Positions 11,081-23,447 are shown, counted from the stretch's first letter. The stretch: DNA of 64,000 nucleotides from Rosa chinensis (GCF_002994745.2 NC_037094.1:67022319-67086318); one strand, 5' to 3'. Notes: generated by a model from the letters alone, not told the origin. Translations and numbers: made by a program.

Positions 11081-11904
11081 GTATGCTGATAATAAGCGAG
11101 TTACAGACGTACTAATTAATTACTGCTTCACTTTAAGTAATATTCCTTCTATTAGCACATACCTGCTCAGTTGTAGGATTAAATTACTAATATTAACCGC
11201 GTTCGGACGGACTAATTTCTGCTTCATTTTTGTACTTTCCTACTGTAGTATTCCTCATCTTACCACAAAGTTCATGCAATTGTATGATTAAGAAACTGAT
11301 AATAACTGAGTTACAGCTGGTAATCCGACAATAACTGAGTTACCGACGGATTACTGCCTCAAATTTGTATTTTCCCTGCTATCCTTCTATCTGTCTTTTT
11401 GCTGAGCTTGTCTTCTTCACTCGACTCATACAAGACAGTCACATCACCCATCTTTATTAATCCTTCATTTCCTTTTTTTTTTTTTTTGGGAATATTATTA
11501 ATCCTTCCTTTCATATTCCTGTCTTGTTTGATTGATTAACTTTGTAATTTCATGTTGAATATTATCATTATATATGCTAATTGGTATCGACGTTTCCTTG
11601 TCTTTTTGTCTTAGAAGGACTAAAAGGGTCTTTTTTAAGATTGATCTTTGGCATTTCATGGCTGGATATTGTGTTGACATTATCGGAGATGTTACAACGT
11701 TAGTTGCATTCCTCGCCTCATTTTTCTAATAATTTTCTGAGTTAAGGACCTAAGGTACTTAAATTGACCCATACCGGTATTGATCATTGTTGCCAACCAA
11801 TCTTTTATACAAGTTGATGCAGATATACACTCATGGATATTAATCCCAAAAAGCAATTCATTTAAGTAGTATATTGTTTGGCTTCTATAGTTTTTGATCT
11901 GCAG
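11081..11904 (+). other. Predicted 5'-UTR intron of the first GRAS gene
   Basis: A donor-like cag|gtatg at 11078-11085 and an acceptor-like tttttgatctgcag ending at 11904 lie upstream of the ATG. Both are conserved in the second GRAS unit (56726 and 57593). The intron contains repeated short motifs (gagttac, actgctt) also kept in the second copy. This is inferred from sequence alone. Confidence 0.45.
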
Positions 11905-11917
11905 AATAATCTTTGAG

Positions 11918-13885
11918 ATGGCAAATGCATTCTTCTCGTTCACACCATTTGATTTCGAAATCCAAGGCGGTTTGAGTCCACCCCAGCTTGAAGATTATGA
12001 CATAGAAGACACAGTAATGTTCAATGTTCGCAAGGGAGACCATTTGTTTGGTCTAGAAGATCAGTTGGGAGAAATGAATACTCCTTCTGAACATGGTTTC
12101 TACCTAGACAACAACAAGGCCAAGAAAGGAGTAGTAGAATCCCATTTGTCCAAAGATCAAAACCAACACCATGATCTTGACCACCAACAGCAACAACAGC
12201 AATCCAAGCCAAACTTTCTGATTTTGGATAACTTCAACTCCGAGACTGTTTCTTCTCAACGTGGTTTCTATCATGCCAATAAGGCCGGGAAGGATCACCA
12301 ACACCACCATCACCAAGAACAGCAACAATATTCGAAGTCAAGTTCTTCAAATTTGGAGAATTTCAGCAGCTTTGATTTTACCTTTCCCTCAGGACAAGTT
12401 ACACAACCAGTTGAAGATAGTGCTTGGTTTACACACAGCCAGATAGGAGGCTCAGACATAGTTGAAACTATCAAGAAAATGCAGCCGCCTCAGTCTTATC
12501 TAGCAACACTGGAGCTCCTAAACAGTTATGGAAGCGCCTTCAAGAAGTTGAGGGGGGGAAGACAAAGAAATAGCAGGATAGTTAAAGGCAAAGAAATTGA
12601 TCAAAACAGCAGCTATGTTGTTAGTGGTAAACAGAAACTATCAATCGAAGAGGTCATGAGGGTTGCTGGAGCAAGGTTTGTGCAATTCTCTAGTCAGGGG
12701 TATGAATACTTTTACATGTCTATGCACCCTTTTGGCTATGCACTTTCAGGTCTTTGCGAAGAAGAAACGAAAGATGTAGAACTTGCTCACTTACTCTTAG
12801 CTGCAGCAGAGAAAGTAGGGTACCAGCAATTTGAAAGAGCAAGCAGATTACTTCTGCAGGTTGAATGGCTTGCATCCTTCAAAGGCACTCCTGTTCAGAA
12901 AGTTGTGTGCTACTTCGCGGAGGCACTTCGTGAGAGGATTGAAAAAGAAACAGGACTCTATACATCTAAGGGAAATGAAGAAATGTCTCATTATGTACAT
13001 GGTTTGGGGACAAACCTTGCATTCATCGCATGCCACCAAGAAGTCCCTTTCCATCCAGTACTGCAGTTCGCGGCAATCCAAACCATGATAGAAAATGTTG
13101 CAAATGAGAGTAGGATCCATTTAATTGATCTTGAAATCAGGTTTGGTACGCAATGGACAGGGTTGATGGAAGCACTAGCAGAACGTGAGGAATGCCCGGT
13201 TGAGCTTCTTACTATTACTGCTGTGGGAGTTAGAGGCAAACAGAATATAAAGGAGACAGGGGAGAGGTTGACAAGTGTTGCAATGTCCTTGAACCTACCC
13301 TTTCAATTTAAGGAAGTTATTGTTTCAGACATGCAAGACATTAATGACCGTTTATTCGATGAAATTGAAGATGACCAAGCATTGGTTGTGTACGCGCCAT
13401 TAGTACTGAGGACAATGATAGCAAGGCCTAGGTGCTTGGAGAACTTGATGAGAGTGATGAGAAATATCAACCCTTCTTTGATGGTGGTCATTGAAGTGGA
13501 AGCTAACCATAATTCACCATCGTTTGTGAACCGTTTCATTGATGCATTGTTTTACCATAGTGCATTTTTCGATTGCGTTGAAACCTGTATGACAGAGGGG
13601 AAGAGTAGGGTGATCATGGAAGGCTTGTTGCGAGAGGGAATCCGGAACATAGTGGCGGCTGAAGGGAGTGAAAGGGTTGCTCGAAGTGTGAAGATGGATG
13701 TGTGGAGGGCCTTCTTTGCGAGTTTTAGTATGGTGGAAATGAGCTTTAGTAACACATCATTGTATCAAGCTAATGAGATTGCTAAAGAGGTCAGTTGCAC
13801 AACACTTGATAAAAATGGAAAATGTCTCATTGTTGGGTGGAAGGGAACCCCAATTCATTCGCTTTCAGCTTGGAAGTTCCGTTGA
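11918..13885 (+). CDS. GRAS-family transcription regulator (copy 1)
   Basis: This intact, intronless frame encodes 655 residues of a nuclear GRAS-domain regulator. I chose the ATG at 11918 because the MANA...FSFTPFDFEIQGG start is shared with the second copy; the ATG at 11894 lies in the predicted intron. The N-terminus is variable, with Gln/His-rich tracts and an internal duplication (about residues 59-106 and 115-149). The GRAS domain starts with a leucine-rich region from about 286 (DVELAHLLLAAAEKVGYQQF). A VHIID-type motif, IHLID, is at 400-404, and the SAW motif ends the protein (VGWKGTPIHSLSAWKF). No DELLA or TVHYNP motif is present, so calling it DELLA would be unsafe; the subfamily is uncertain. 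A copia element begins 45 bases after the stop. Confidence 0.92.
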   Translation: MANAFFSFTPFDFEIQGGLSPPQLEDYDIEDTVMFNVRKGDHLFGLEDQLGEMNTPSEHGFYLDNNKAKKGVVESHLSKDQNQHHDLDHQQQQQQSKPNFLILDNFNSETVSSQRGFYHANKAGKDHQHHHHQEQQQYSKSSSSNLENFSSFDFTFPSGQVTQPVEDSAWFTHSQIGGSDIVETIKKMQPPQSYLATLELLNSYGSAFKKLRGGRQRNSRIVKGKEIDQNSSYVVSGKQKLSIEEVMRVAGARFVQFSSQGYEYFYMSMHPFGYALSGLCEEETKDVELAHLLLAAAEKVGYQQFERASRLLLQVEWLASFKGTPVQKVVCYFAEALRERIEKETGLYTSKGNEEMSHYVHGLGTNLAFIACHQEVPFHPVLQFAAIQTMIENVANESRIHLIDLEIRFGTQWTGLMEALAEREECPVELLTITAVGVRGKQNIKETGERLTSVAMSLNLPFQFKEVIVSDMQDINDRLFDEIEDDQALVVYAPLVLRTMIARPRCLENLMRVMRNINPSLMVVIEVEANHNSPSFVNRFIDALFYHSAFFDCVETCMTEGKSRVIMEGLLREGIRNIVAAEGSERVARSVKMDVWRAFFASFSMVEMSFSNTSLYQANEIAKEVSCTTLDKNGKCLIVGWKGTPIHSLSAWKFR

Positions 13886-14135
13886 GAGATGGAGAGAAAT
13901 AGAGATAGGCTTGTTCTAAATATTGAAAACTATTGAAGGATATCGACATTGAGTGTGTCTCTTTAAACTAGGGTTTAGTTCTAGAGTTGTAATAGGAGAG
14001 AAGGTTTTAAATTTCCTAATTATATTCATATTCTATTTCCTTGTATGAGAAGATTATGTACTTTGTAAATCCCTATATAAAGGGCTCCTATTATGTATCA
14101 ATAATAGAACACACACAATTCTCTCATCAATCTCT

Positions 14136-17100
14136 TTTTTTTTTCTTTGAAAGGAATGAATTTTATTACTAAGTACGATTTGAATCGCACATAGGGGCAT
14201 CCAGTATAAATTTTGGAGCATTAACAAACCACTCAAAATGTACATTAGAGTCAAAACTATGATTGGCAAGCCTATGAGCTACTATATTTGCTTGCCTAGG
14301 ATCAAAGATGACACTAACTCCCACATTAGATTTTAGCAAGTCCTTGATATCAAGAATCAAAGCACTCAAAGGAGATAACGCACAGTGCAAAGTATTAAGA
14401 GCCTGGACAGCCAATAAACAATCACTTTCCACCACAACATGAGAAATTTGCATTGCCTGTAGTAATTCCAGACCATTCTTCATAGCTAGCAGCTCTATAT
14501 GAAGAAGAGAACTGACAAAATTCATCATGTGTGAGAAAGCAGCAAGGAACTGCCCTTGTGAGTTTCGAAGTACACCCCATGTACCTCCGAACTGGACATT
14601 GGTTAGAAAAGCACCATCAACATTAAATTTAAGTACATGATCTTCAGGGACCTGCCATTGTTTACAACTCTTTTGACTAGCCAAAGTAGAACTATTACTA
14701 GGCTTATTAGCCTGTAAATATTCCTCGTACCAAGCCATAGACAAGGAGACCAATCTTGGTCGAGATTTAGACTGCCCTCTCCAAAGTTTATCATTTTGAT
14801 TGTTCCAAAGATTAGAGAAGTAGCCTTCTCCAATAACCACTCTTTCCGAGGCAAACTGGAAGAAGAAAAGGAAAATAGCCCCGGGGGGGGGGGCACCCAA
14901 GATCTCTCTAGCAATACCACATTCACAAAATAAATACTCAATGGTTTCAATAGCCTGAGAACAGAGAACACAATGCAGCTCACCTGAATAGCCTTTAGAA
15001 GTCAATGCAGCTCTAGTAGGGAGGAGATTATGAGCTGCTCTCCACCCAAAAATAGCCACCTTATTTGGAACTTTTGCTTTCCATAAAGCCTTCCAAATAG
15101 GAACGTAGGGATCCCCATTAGATGATGAAGCAAAAATATTACCAATACAAAAATCTCGAGCTATTTTGTAGGCTGACTTAACAGAGAAATAACCCTTTTT
15201 ATTAAACTTCCATGCAGCTTTATCAACACTATATTGTCAACTCAATGGAATAGATAACACATGAGCAGACACTTCAGGCGTGAAACAAGACTGAACAACC
15301 AGAACATCCCAAGACCAAGAATTAACATCTATCAAGTCTGATGCCAACTTAAAAATCGAATCATTGGGTTTGAGTAAAGAATGAGAAGGGACATTTGGGA
15401 TCCAGTCATCCTCCCAAATATTCACAGAGGTACCATTACCAATTCTCCAAGAAAGTCCAGCTTTTAAGATAGGTCGGGCCTCCATTATACTTCTCCATGA
15501 ATATGATGGTCTATCTCCCATGTCAGCATTGAGAAAATTTCCATGGGGGTAATAAACAACTTTAAACACTTGAGCAATCAAGGAGTCCGGACTAGAGAGA
15601 ATTCTCCAGGCCTGTTTTGAGAGCATAGCAAGATTATGTGCATATAGAAATTTAAAGCCTATACCTCCTACTTCCTTGGGAAGACACATTCTCTCCCAGG
15701 ATCTCCAATGGATTTTTCTTTTTTTCATTTGTACTCCCCTAAAAGAATTGGGAACAAAGCTGCTGCAAGTCATCATAGAGTGACCGAGGTAACAAATAGC
15801 AGTTCATAACATAGTTAGGTAAAGTCTGAGCTACGACTTTAATAAGCAACTCTTTATCTTCTGCACTAAGAACCTTCGACCTCCAATTGATTAACTTCTT
15901 AGTGAGTCGTTCCTTCAGAAATGCAAAGATTGCAGTTTTGTTATGACCTACATGAATAGGTAATCCCAAATACAACCCATGCTCCTTAACACACTGAACA
16001 CCCAGAATAGAAGCCAAGTGGTTCTTTATTCGTAGACTGACATTACCACTGAACACAACACTAGATTTTTGCAAGTTACTCATCTGACTAGAAGCTTTAG
16101 CATAGATAGACAAGATACCCTTAAAAGCTTGACATTCCCTTTCAGAAGCTTCACCAAAAAGAAAACTGTCATATGCTAACAATAAGTGATGAATGATAGG
16201 CGCAGACGGTGACATAGCTAGGCCTTTAATAAATCTATTATGGACAAAGGAAGAGATCAAGGCGGATAGACCTTCTGCACAAAGAATAAATAAATAAGAT
16301 GACAATGGGTCGCCTTGTCTAATGCCCCTTGTAGGCAGAATAAAACCTGTGGGTGCACCATTAATTAAGATGGAATAACTAACAGACTTCACAGTGGCCA
16401 TGACAACATCCACCCAACTTCTACAGAAACCTAGTTTGAGCAAAACAGCCTCTATATAGCCCCATTCTAGTCGATCATAAGCCTTTGAAATATCCAGTTT
16501 CAAGGAAAAAAAACCCATCAGCCTGTCTCTTGAGTTTCTTCATAAAATGAGCTACTTCCGTAGCTACAAGTGTGTTATCAAAGATTAATCTTCCTGGAAC
16601 AAAAGGGCTTTGAAGTGGGGAGATAATAAGTGGAAGAATACTCTTTAGTCTGTTAACCAAGACCTTGGAAGCAATTTTATAAACCACATTGCATAAAGCA
16701 ATAGGTCTTAAGTCAGAAGCCAACTTAGGCTCACTAATCTTGGGAATAAGAGTCAAGTGAAAGTTTGACTCGTGAGAAATCTGCCCTATATGTAACACCC
16801 CTCTAACTGCCATGCACACATCATGCTCAACAACATGCCAAAATTTTTGGAAAAAAAAAAAAAAACAAGGAGACATGCCATCTGGTCCGGGGGACTTAGA
16901 GGGATACATTTGGAACAAAGCTTTTTTGATTTCAGAATCTGAATAAGGTGCTATAAGCTCTGAATTCATATCATCCGTTACCCGAGTTTGCAGAGAGTCA
17001 AGAATCAGACTAGTAGCTTCAGGGTCAGAGTTTTCAGAACTAAAAATGGATTCATAGTATCTAACCAAAATATCTGCTTCCTCTTCAGGTTGTGATGTCC

Positions 17101-18415
17101 ACTGCCCCGTAACATTCACCAACCCCTTCACCTGGTTTCGACATCTACCATTTGAGGCCCTCCTATGAAAAAAATCCTTATTGTGACACCCTCGCGCAGC
17201 CACTGAATCTTGGATCTTTGACGCCAATAAGTTTCAGTGATGGAAGGCAACTCATTCAATCTGAACTGTAAATCTCTTTGTTCCTCGAAATGAGATGCAT
17301 CAAAGCTCTTCTTGATCAGAGCTTCCAGCTTCCCTTGAATTAATTTCATCTTAATCTGCCTATGCTGAAAAACACCCGAGTGCCACCGGAGAAACAAATC
17401 ACCTGTTTGCTTAATTTTCCTTCCAACCTGAGGAATTGGTTCACCTGTTGTTGGCAGCATCCATCCCTTCTCAACAACATTTATACACTCTGAATGTTGC
17501 AGCCACATTTCCTCAAATCAGAATCGCTTAGGAGTTCGGCTTAAAGCTACCTGTTCTAGATTGACTTCAATAAGCAGATGACAGTGATCAGACTTGCTAA
17601 AAGGTAAAGTAATAACCCTTGAGAAAAGATACAACTCTCTCCATTGGACATTTTGGCATGCCCGGTCTAGCCTTTCCTTGGTGAATTGGTTAGACCATGT
17701 GAAACATGATCCAACAAAGCCCATATCTAGTAATTCACAATCAACCAAAGCTTGACGAAATCTATTCATTTGAGCTGCGCTCCGCATTGGGCCCCTAGAT
17801 TTGTCAGCAAGACACAAGATTTCATTAAAATCACCAGCAACAATCTAAGGCAGGTTAACCTGAGTAGCTAGGGTTCGTAGTAGATTCCAAGTGCTAACAC
17901 GATCCGCTGTAGTGGCCACCCCATAGAGTCCTGTAAATCTAAAGGCACCTTCTGAGCAAATCGCACCAACCTCTGCATCTATGTGATTAGGAGAGTAATT
18001 TCGAAGACGCACCAGAGTCACCTTGCGCCAAAACAGACCTAGACCACGACAACCATCTTCATGGGGAACGTAGAAGATGCCGTCAAAGCCCAAACGACGA
18101 CGCACTGCAGTTAACAAATCGAGAAAGGCTAGGGTTTCAGAGAGGAAAATAATAATAGGATTGTGTTGACGTACGATGTTAACCAGAGCATCCTATGTTT
18201 CAATGTTATTGAACCCTCGACAGTTCCAGGTAAGAATCTTGAAACGTTGCATCAGGCTCGGAGAGCGGAATGAATAGTCAGAAAAAAGGAAGATCGACGA
18301 ATGCCGAACTAGTTTTGGCTAGAATCGAGAGGGACTCTCACTAGATTCGAGAGGAGGGCTCTTGCTAGGGTATTTTTTAAGACAACTGTCTTGTGAACAA
18401 GAAGTAGGTTTCTCC
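14136..18415 (-). mobile_element. L1-type LINE inserted in the C1 5' LTR
   Basis: The LTR sequence catcaatctct is present on both sides (14125-14135 and 18416-18426), giving a TSD of about 11 bp. The plus strand begins with a T run (poly(A) tail of a minus-strand element). About 160 bp precede ORF2; no ORF1 is recognisable, so the element is 5'-truncated or lacks it. Length is about 4.3 kb. Confidence 0.85.
14169..18252 (-). pseudogene. LINE ORF2: endonuclease, reverse transcriptase, RNase H (broken)
   Basis: ORF2 starts at 18252 with MQRFKILTWNCRG, typical of the endonuclease domain, and the endonuclease SDH motif is kept (near 17590). Reverse transcriptase covers about 17230-15740, with KSPGPDG, RPIALCN and QGDPLS motifs. 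Its catalytic box reads LLLAYDSFLF where FADD is usual, so the first Asp is replaced by Tyr. A zinc-knuckle/linker follows, then an RNase H-like end with FNVDGAF, a conserved HIELLAMKNGL and VVVESD. Stops at 18193-18195, 17845-17847, 17518-17520, 15739-15741 and 15237-15239 and frameshifts near 17185, 16500 and 15725 make it dead. Confidence 0.85.
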
Positions 18416-19167
18416 CATCAATCTCTTTGCAAATCATATTTTCCTTAAACACGTTATCAGCACGAGCCCTAACCCTCTAACAAATAACCAAAGCCCTAAA
18501 ACAAGTCGAAACCCTCAAAAATGTCTTTCCCAGACCAGTTATGTCTTTACCATAGGAAGCACTACGATATCTTGGAGGTCTACAAAGTAAACCCTTGTTG
18601 CTACTTCCTCAAATCATGCATAGATTATTGCTCTACATAAAGCCGTGCGTGAATGCATATGACTAAGGTCTGTAATTAGACACATTCGAGGAGCTTGTGG
18701 TTTGAAGTCTACTACAGATGAACCTACATGCATTTATGAATTGAGCAAATGAAATTAGGTTTCATCAAGGGCAACAACACTAACATATATCGCCTAAGTT
18801 CTTTTACAATCAGCAACAACATTAATCACTTCTAAAGATTGAAGTGAATCAAATCCGATCAGAGGATAATGTAGCAGACTTATTCACTAAGTCGTTACCT
18901 AAATCCACCTTCGAGAAACATGTGAAGAGCCTCAGATTGAGAAAATTATCCTAATTCCCATGATTGTAGCAATCAGGGGGAGATGTCGACATCAGGGGGA
19001 GGAATGTTGTCTACATGATCAATCTCGAAGAGTGAAAGACGTGTTGTGCTCTTTTTGTCCTTCGACCAGGGTTATTTTTGTCCCACAAGGTTTTTGTTAC
19101 CTGGCAAGGTTTTTAACGAGGCAACGATCAAAACGTCATCACCAAGTTCGAGCGGCACAAGGGGGAG

Positions 19168-19393
19168 TGTTGAAGGATATCGACATTGAGTGTGCCTCTT
19201 CAAACTAGGGTTTAGTTCTAGAGTTGTAATAGGAGAGAAGGTTCTAGATTTCCTAATTATATTCGGATTCTATTTCCTTGTATGACAAGATTATGTACTT
19301 TGTAAATCCCTATATAAAGGGCTCCTATTATCAATAATAGAACACACACAATTCTCTCATCAATCTCTCTGCAAATCATATTTTCCTTAAACA
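19168..19393 (+). repeat. 3' LTR of copia C1
   Basis: The 226-bp repeat starts TGTTGAAGGATATC and ends TTCCTTAAACA. It matches the split 5' LTR (13931-14135 and 18427-18451) with few differences and contains ccctatataaagggctcc, a TATA-like promoter region. Confidence 0.85.
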
Positions 19394-19398
19394 AAAAC

Positions 19399-20182
19399 AG
19401 AAAACTTTTTATTCCTCATGATCTGTAAATAGCAAGTTTTTTGCATTATTACAGTATGCATACCCAAAACAATCGTTTAAGATTAAAGGTTCAATTATTT
19501 TTGTATTACGAATGATATCATTGATACTTGCTATGCACTGAGTAGCCACAAGTACTGAGTCATTAGACCAGGCAGGCCTTACATTACCAATTTTTATAGC
19601 CCACACTGGAAAGAAAGGAGACAAGCCTAAAACTACACTATATATACATGCTTCTTATCTCATTTATGGTAAGCAACTACTCTCTCCATACTCCTATTTT
19701 GTCAATCAATACTCTTACAAATATCTAACTTAGGTATCAGAGAGTCGTAGGGCGGCGCAACCTTGGTCTACCCTCTGATATTTGTTCATGATTGACAAGT
19801 AATAAGCTTGAAGACGATTGCTTTCTCAATGATTCCTAATTCCCTCACCAGAATTTGCAGATACAGATATCGAAAAGACAAGACTAAAGAATTTGGTAAG
19901 GCAAATAGCTCTTCTTATCAAATAGCCCTCTGCATCTTTGCACATCAGACTATACTCTAATGGTTATGTTGTGCATTTGCTAGCTCTTTATTATGGTAGC
20001 AGTGTATTTTTCCTCAGCAAACCAGTAAGCTTACTGACTGAAACTGTGACCGTTGCTCACATCGTTGAGAGATTTTTTTATTTATTTTTTTTTAAGAAAA
20101 AGGCATGTCGCTCTGCATGGCACAACATAAGTCATCTTACACTGAAAAATAATGACTAGTCAATACTCGTGGGCATAGCCGA
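19399..20182 (+). other. Displaced 3' flank of the first GRAS gene
   Basis: This sequence (agaaaacttttta, then acccaaaacaa and gacaagactaa farther on) matches the DNA just after the second GRAS gene (about 59595-59940). Before C1 inserted it would have begun 45 bases after the first GRAS stop. It probably holds the original polyadenylation region. No coding gene was recognised. Confidence 0.7.
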
Positions 20183-20309
20183 TAAGGCCATCTCCAATCA
20201 AAAGGGCTAAAAATACTTGAAATCTGTACTATTCATCGATCTGACATCAACTGTCTCCAACCTGTCAAGGCTAAATTATAGCCTTAAAATATATTTTAAC
20301 ATTTTGGAT

Positions 20310-20348
<39 letters not shown>

Positions 20349-20506
20349 AATGTGGTTGTTCACTATAAATATTCATTGGTTATGTCATTATGATGTAAAC
20401 ATTACTCCTATATAAAGAGGTCTAATGAGAATGAAATACACACTTCTACCTCCTCCTACATTTTGTTTCTCTATTCTATCTCTCTCTAATTCTCTAGTTT
20501 ATAACA

Positions 20507-23447
20507 CGTTATCAGCACGAATTTGCTCTTATTTTTCTTCTTCTTCTTCTTTGAACTCCATTATGATCTGCAAGCCTTATGGTGCAACATAGTTGCTTAT
20601 GACCAAGGCTAATGATCTATGAGTTTTTGTTCTTTCTCTCCTAGATGAATATCAATTATATTTTTAACAAAATTGAGGTATGTATTTTCATGAGTTTGAC
20701 AACTTCAATTTAATTTCCTCTTATTATCTTATCTGATAATTTAATATAAAAGTGTCACTTTATAATGAGATCGAAACTACATGTTTCTTGATCCAATTAC
20801 ATGTGGACTTAAAATTCCTCAACTGATTGTTATACAATTAAATAGATCGAAACCTCTTGTTTCTTGATCTCCAATTATGTCAGGACCTTTGTCCCTTCTC
20901 TTTATGAGTACATGTGAACCTCTGTTCACTCCACTTTTAGAACATGCTTCTAATTGTGAAGACTCAAACCAAATGTTTTGAGTATGAGGGCTATGGTCCC
21001 TAAATCTATTATTATTGGAGGATATGCTTATACTCATATGGACTACTGTCCCAGACTCAAATTTGAGTATATAATTTTGACATTTTTTTTCAGTGTCAAA
21101 CAATAATATGAACCACGTGTTCATTAATAAATTCAATTTGAACCATGAATGTTCATGATAAATATAATGACAAACATAGTTGTCATGCATGCATATAATA
21201 CAACTATGGACATGATCCATTGCAATTGTTGATAATTTTTCACAATTGATGCTTCAAAAAGCTAAGGTAACAATCATCTTAAGAGCTGCAGATCTTGATT
21301 GATGGCTCTAACTAAGCTCGTATTATGTTGCCTATATGGAATACCATTACATATATTGGTGATGAAATTTTCACCTAAATTAAGTTATATTAATCAACTA
21401 TAAGTATATTACTGTATACTGTATCATGAACTAAAATTTTCATTAAGCCAAAAAAAATTATTTTGGCGTCACCAATGTGTCTTTATTTTATCTACTATGT
21501 CATGTAGACTCATCTACATACATACTTTACATTGTTGTATAATACAACAACAGTTGCATACCTTCCTAATAAGGACATTATAATTTATCGCATAGTTGCG
21601 AGTTGTCACTATAATGGAACAATCCTCCCGCTATTAGGAGGAGAAATATCGTTCATAAAAAATGTGAATAGATGTGAGATTTTATTTACCATATCTCATT
21701 TTAATTTTGAAAAAAAATCTCAATTAATTATCTTCTTGCCCTAAAAATCGGTTTGGGCCCACCACCCACCAATGGATTTTCAATCCAATATTTATGAACA
21801 CATATTTTGTGTGGTCAAATCTGATAGTCTTCCCACCGTTAAGGGGAGGAAAAACTAATGTAAGGTAATCATCTTTTAGGATCTTATCAAGATGATAATG
21901 CAAGAAAATCATAGGCTTGGCGGGATCTTGCACAGATGACTTATTGTCAACTTTGATGGCATTTCCAAGGTTTTTAGCCATAAGATGAATTTTAGCATCA
22001 AATAGTTCTTGCCAGAAATTTTAAGAGGATCAAAGTCCAATTTTGTTAGATGCGTCATCTTTCTACAAAGAGAAAGAGATGAGATATATCAGGATCCATA
22101 ATTATTAGAACAGTATGTTCTACGAAAAATTCATATACGAAACAAAGGTTTCAAAGAGTTCATAAATATGAACAATGGATCCCATAGAGAACACACGAGA
22201 AAAACATTCGTGTGATGTCTATAGAACCATAGGTTCTAAGACTACTCAGTCAGAGGACTCGAGTCTTGAGCAATGGAACATGTAGTTCTCATTGTCGTAT
22301 ATGAAATATAAATTTTCAACAATTATATTATATAAAAGATACATACAAATATATGTAAATGATCGCATAAAGAAAATTGATATGTGGTCAAATTTGATAG
22401 TCTTCCCACCGTTAGGGGGAGGAAAAACTAATGTAAAGGCGTGAATTATGTGGGATATATCCACCAAGTCCAATGTTTTAATCCCCCTGTAAGGGAAGAT
22501 TATACAAGCCCTATAACGCTCTTCATGAGGTTATACAAAGATTCAGGTTCTTTAATTAATTTGCCCTTGAAAGACAACAAATGCCCTAACGGAGGCATGG
22601 GTACCTGATATGAATAAGCTTATTATAGCTAATGCATGCATATATTTTGAATGTGTGATAGATCTCTAATTGATGATCATTGATGATATCTCATCTGTTG
22701 TAGCTACTAAATATCATCAAGGGCTATATACTACCATGTTTCATTGTATCAACAAATTATACTATTGGCCAAATTTGAAAGAGGCAATTCCAATGAATTT
22801 AAATTTTGTAAACGTGATGATATACTTGGACTTTATCTACCCTAAAAATTACAAAGGGTGTATTAAAGTGAATTGAAATCACCATGACACAAGTCTCTTC
22901 ATAGAGACATGGGCTTATCATTCTTCTCCAAGCGACAAATTTTCTATAAGTACAGTGTTACGTATAGCTGTTATATTGACGAGAGGCTTATAGCAGATTG
23001 TCATGGTTATAGCAAATCCCCAAATGTTCATTATAAGCTTATTGCTTAATCAAATCCTTGACCGATTCATATTGCCAAAAGCAAGTTCATGAATGAATGA
23101 GCTTAAAGCTTACTCATGGAATCAAAAGTCTAAAGCTCATACATACTCATTCAATTATGGTCAAAGTGACTTATTGCCTCAATGAGTACTATGACAAGAC
23201 TAAGAAATCGAATTCGAATCATGCTCACAATGTTGCAACATATTCTAACTTTCGCGAAGTTATGAATTTATCTAGAGCTCATATTAAGCCTATATGAAAT
23301 TATCAATTACACAAATTGATATTTATGGCTAAGTATGTCATACTTAAATTTCAATGCTCGGATAAAGGTAAATGTGTCAATTGTTGTTCCTTTATATGTT
23401 ATTTTTTAACTAATAACTTTATCTATAATTTGAGCATATGAAATTGG
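20507..23447 (+). pseudogene. Decayed gag-pol of copia C2
   Basis: No long frame remains. Two related blocks of about 60 bp occur at 21810-21870 and 22383-22440 (each with gatagtcttcccaccgtta and ggggaggaaaaactaatgta), and a shorter relative lies near 21625-21650. They correspond in position to the LGG-type segment after integrase in the related C5. This suggests internal duplication or template switching. Confidence 0.45.

Larger units (their letters stand above)
13931..19393 (+). mobile_element. Copia element C1, internally deleted, with a LINE in its 5' LTR
   Basis: The flanking TSD is AAAAC (13926-13930 and 19394-19398). The 5' LTR is 13931-14135 plus 18427-18451, and the 3' LTR is 19168-19393. 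The internal part (18452-19167) is only about 0.7 kb: after the LTR comes gttatcagcacgag (primer-binding-site region), a short gag-like start, then a jump near 18530 straight into the RNase H and tail region. It ends in the polypurine tract aagggggag just before the 3' LTR. Protease, integrase and reverse transcriptase are missing, so it is non-autonomous. It is related to C2, C5 and C6. It lies in the 3' flank of the first GRAS gene. Confidence 0.85.

Noticed and set aside
11918..13885. Naming the GRAS genes as DELLA proteins
   Set aside because: The GRAS domain is clear, but no DELLA or TVHYNP motif is present in the N-terminus, so a gibberellin-repressor role cannot be claimed.
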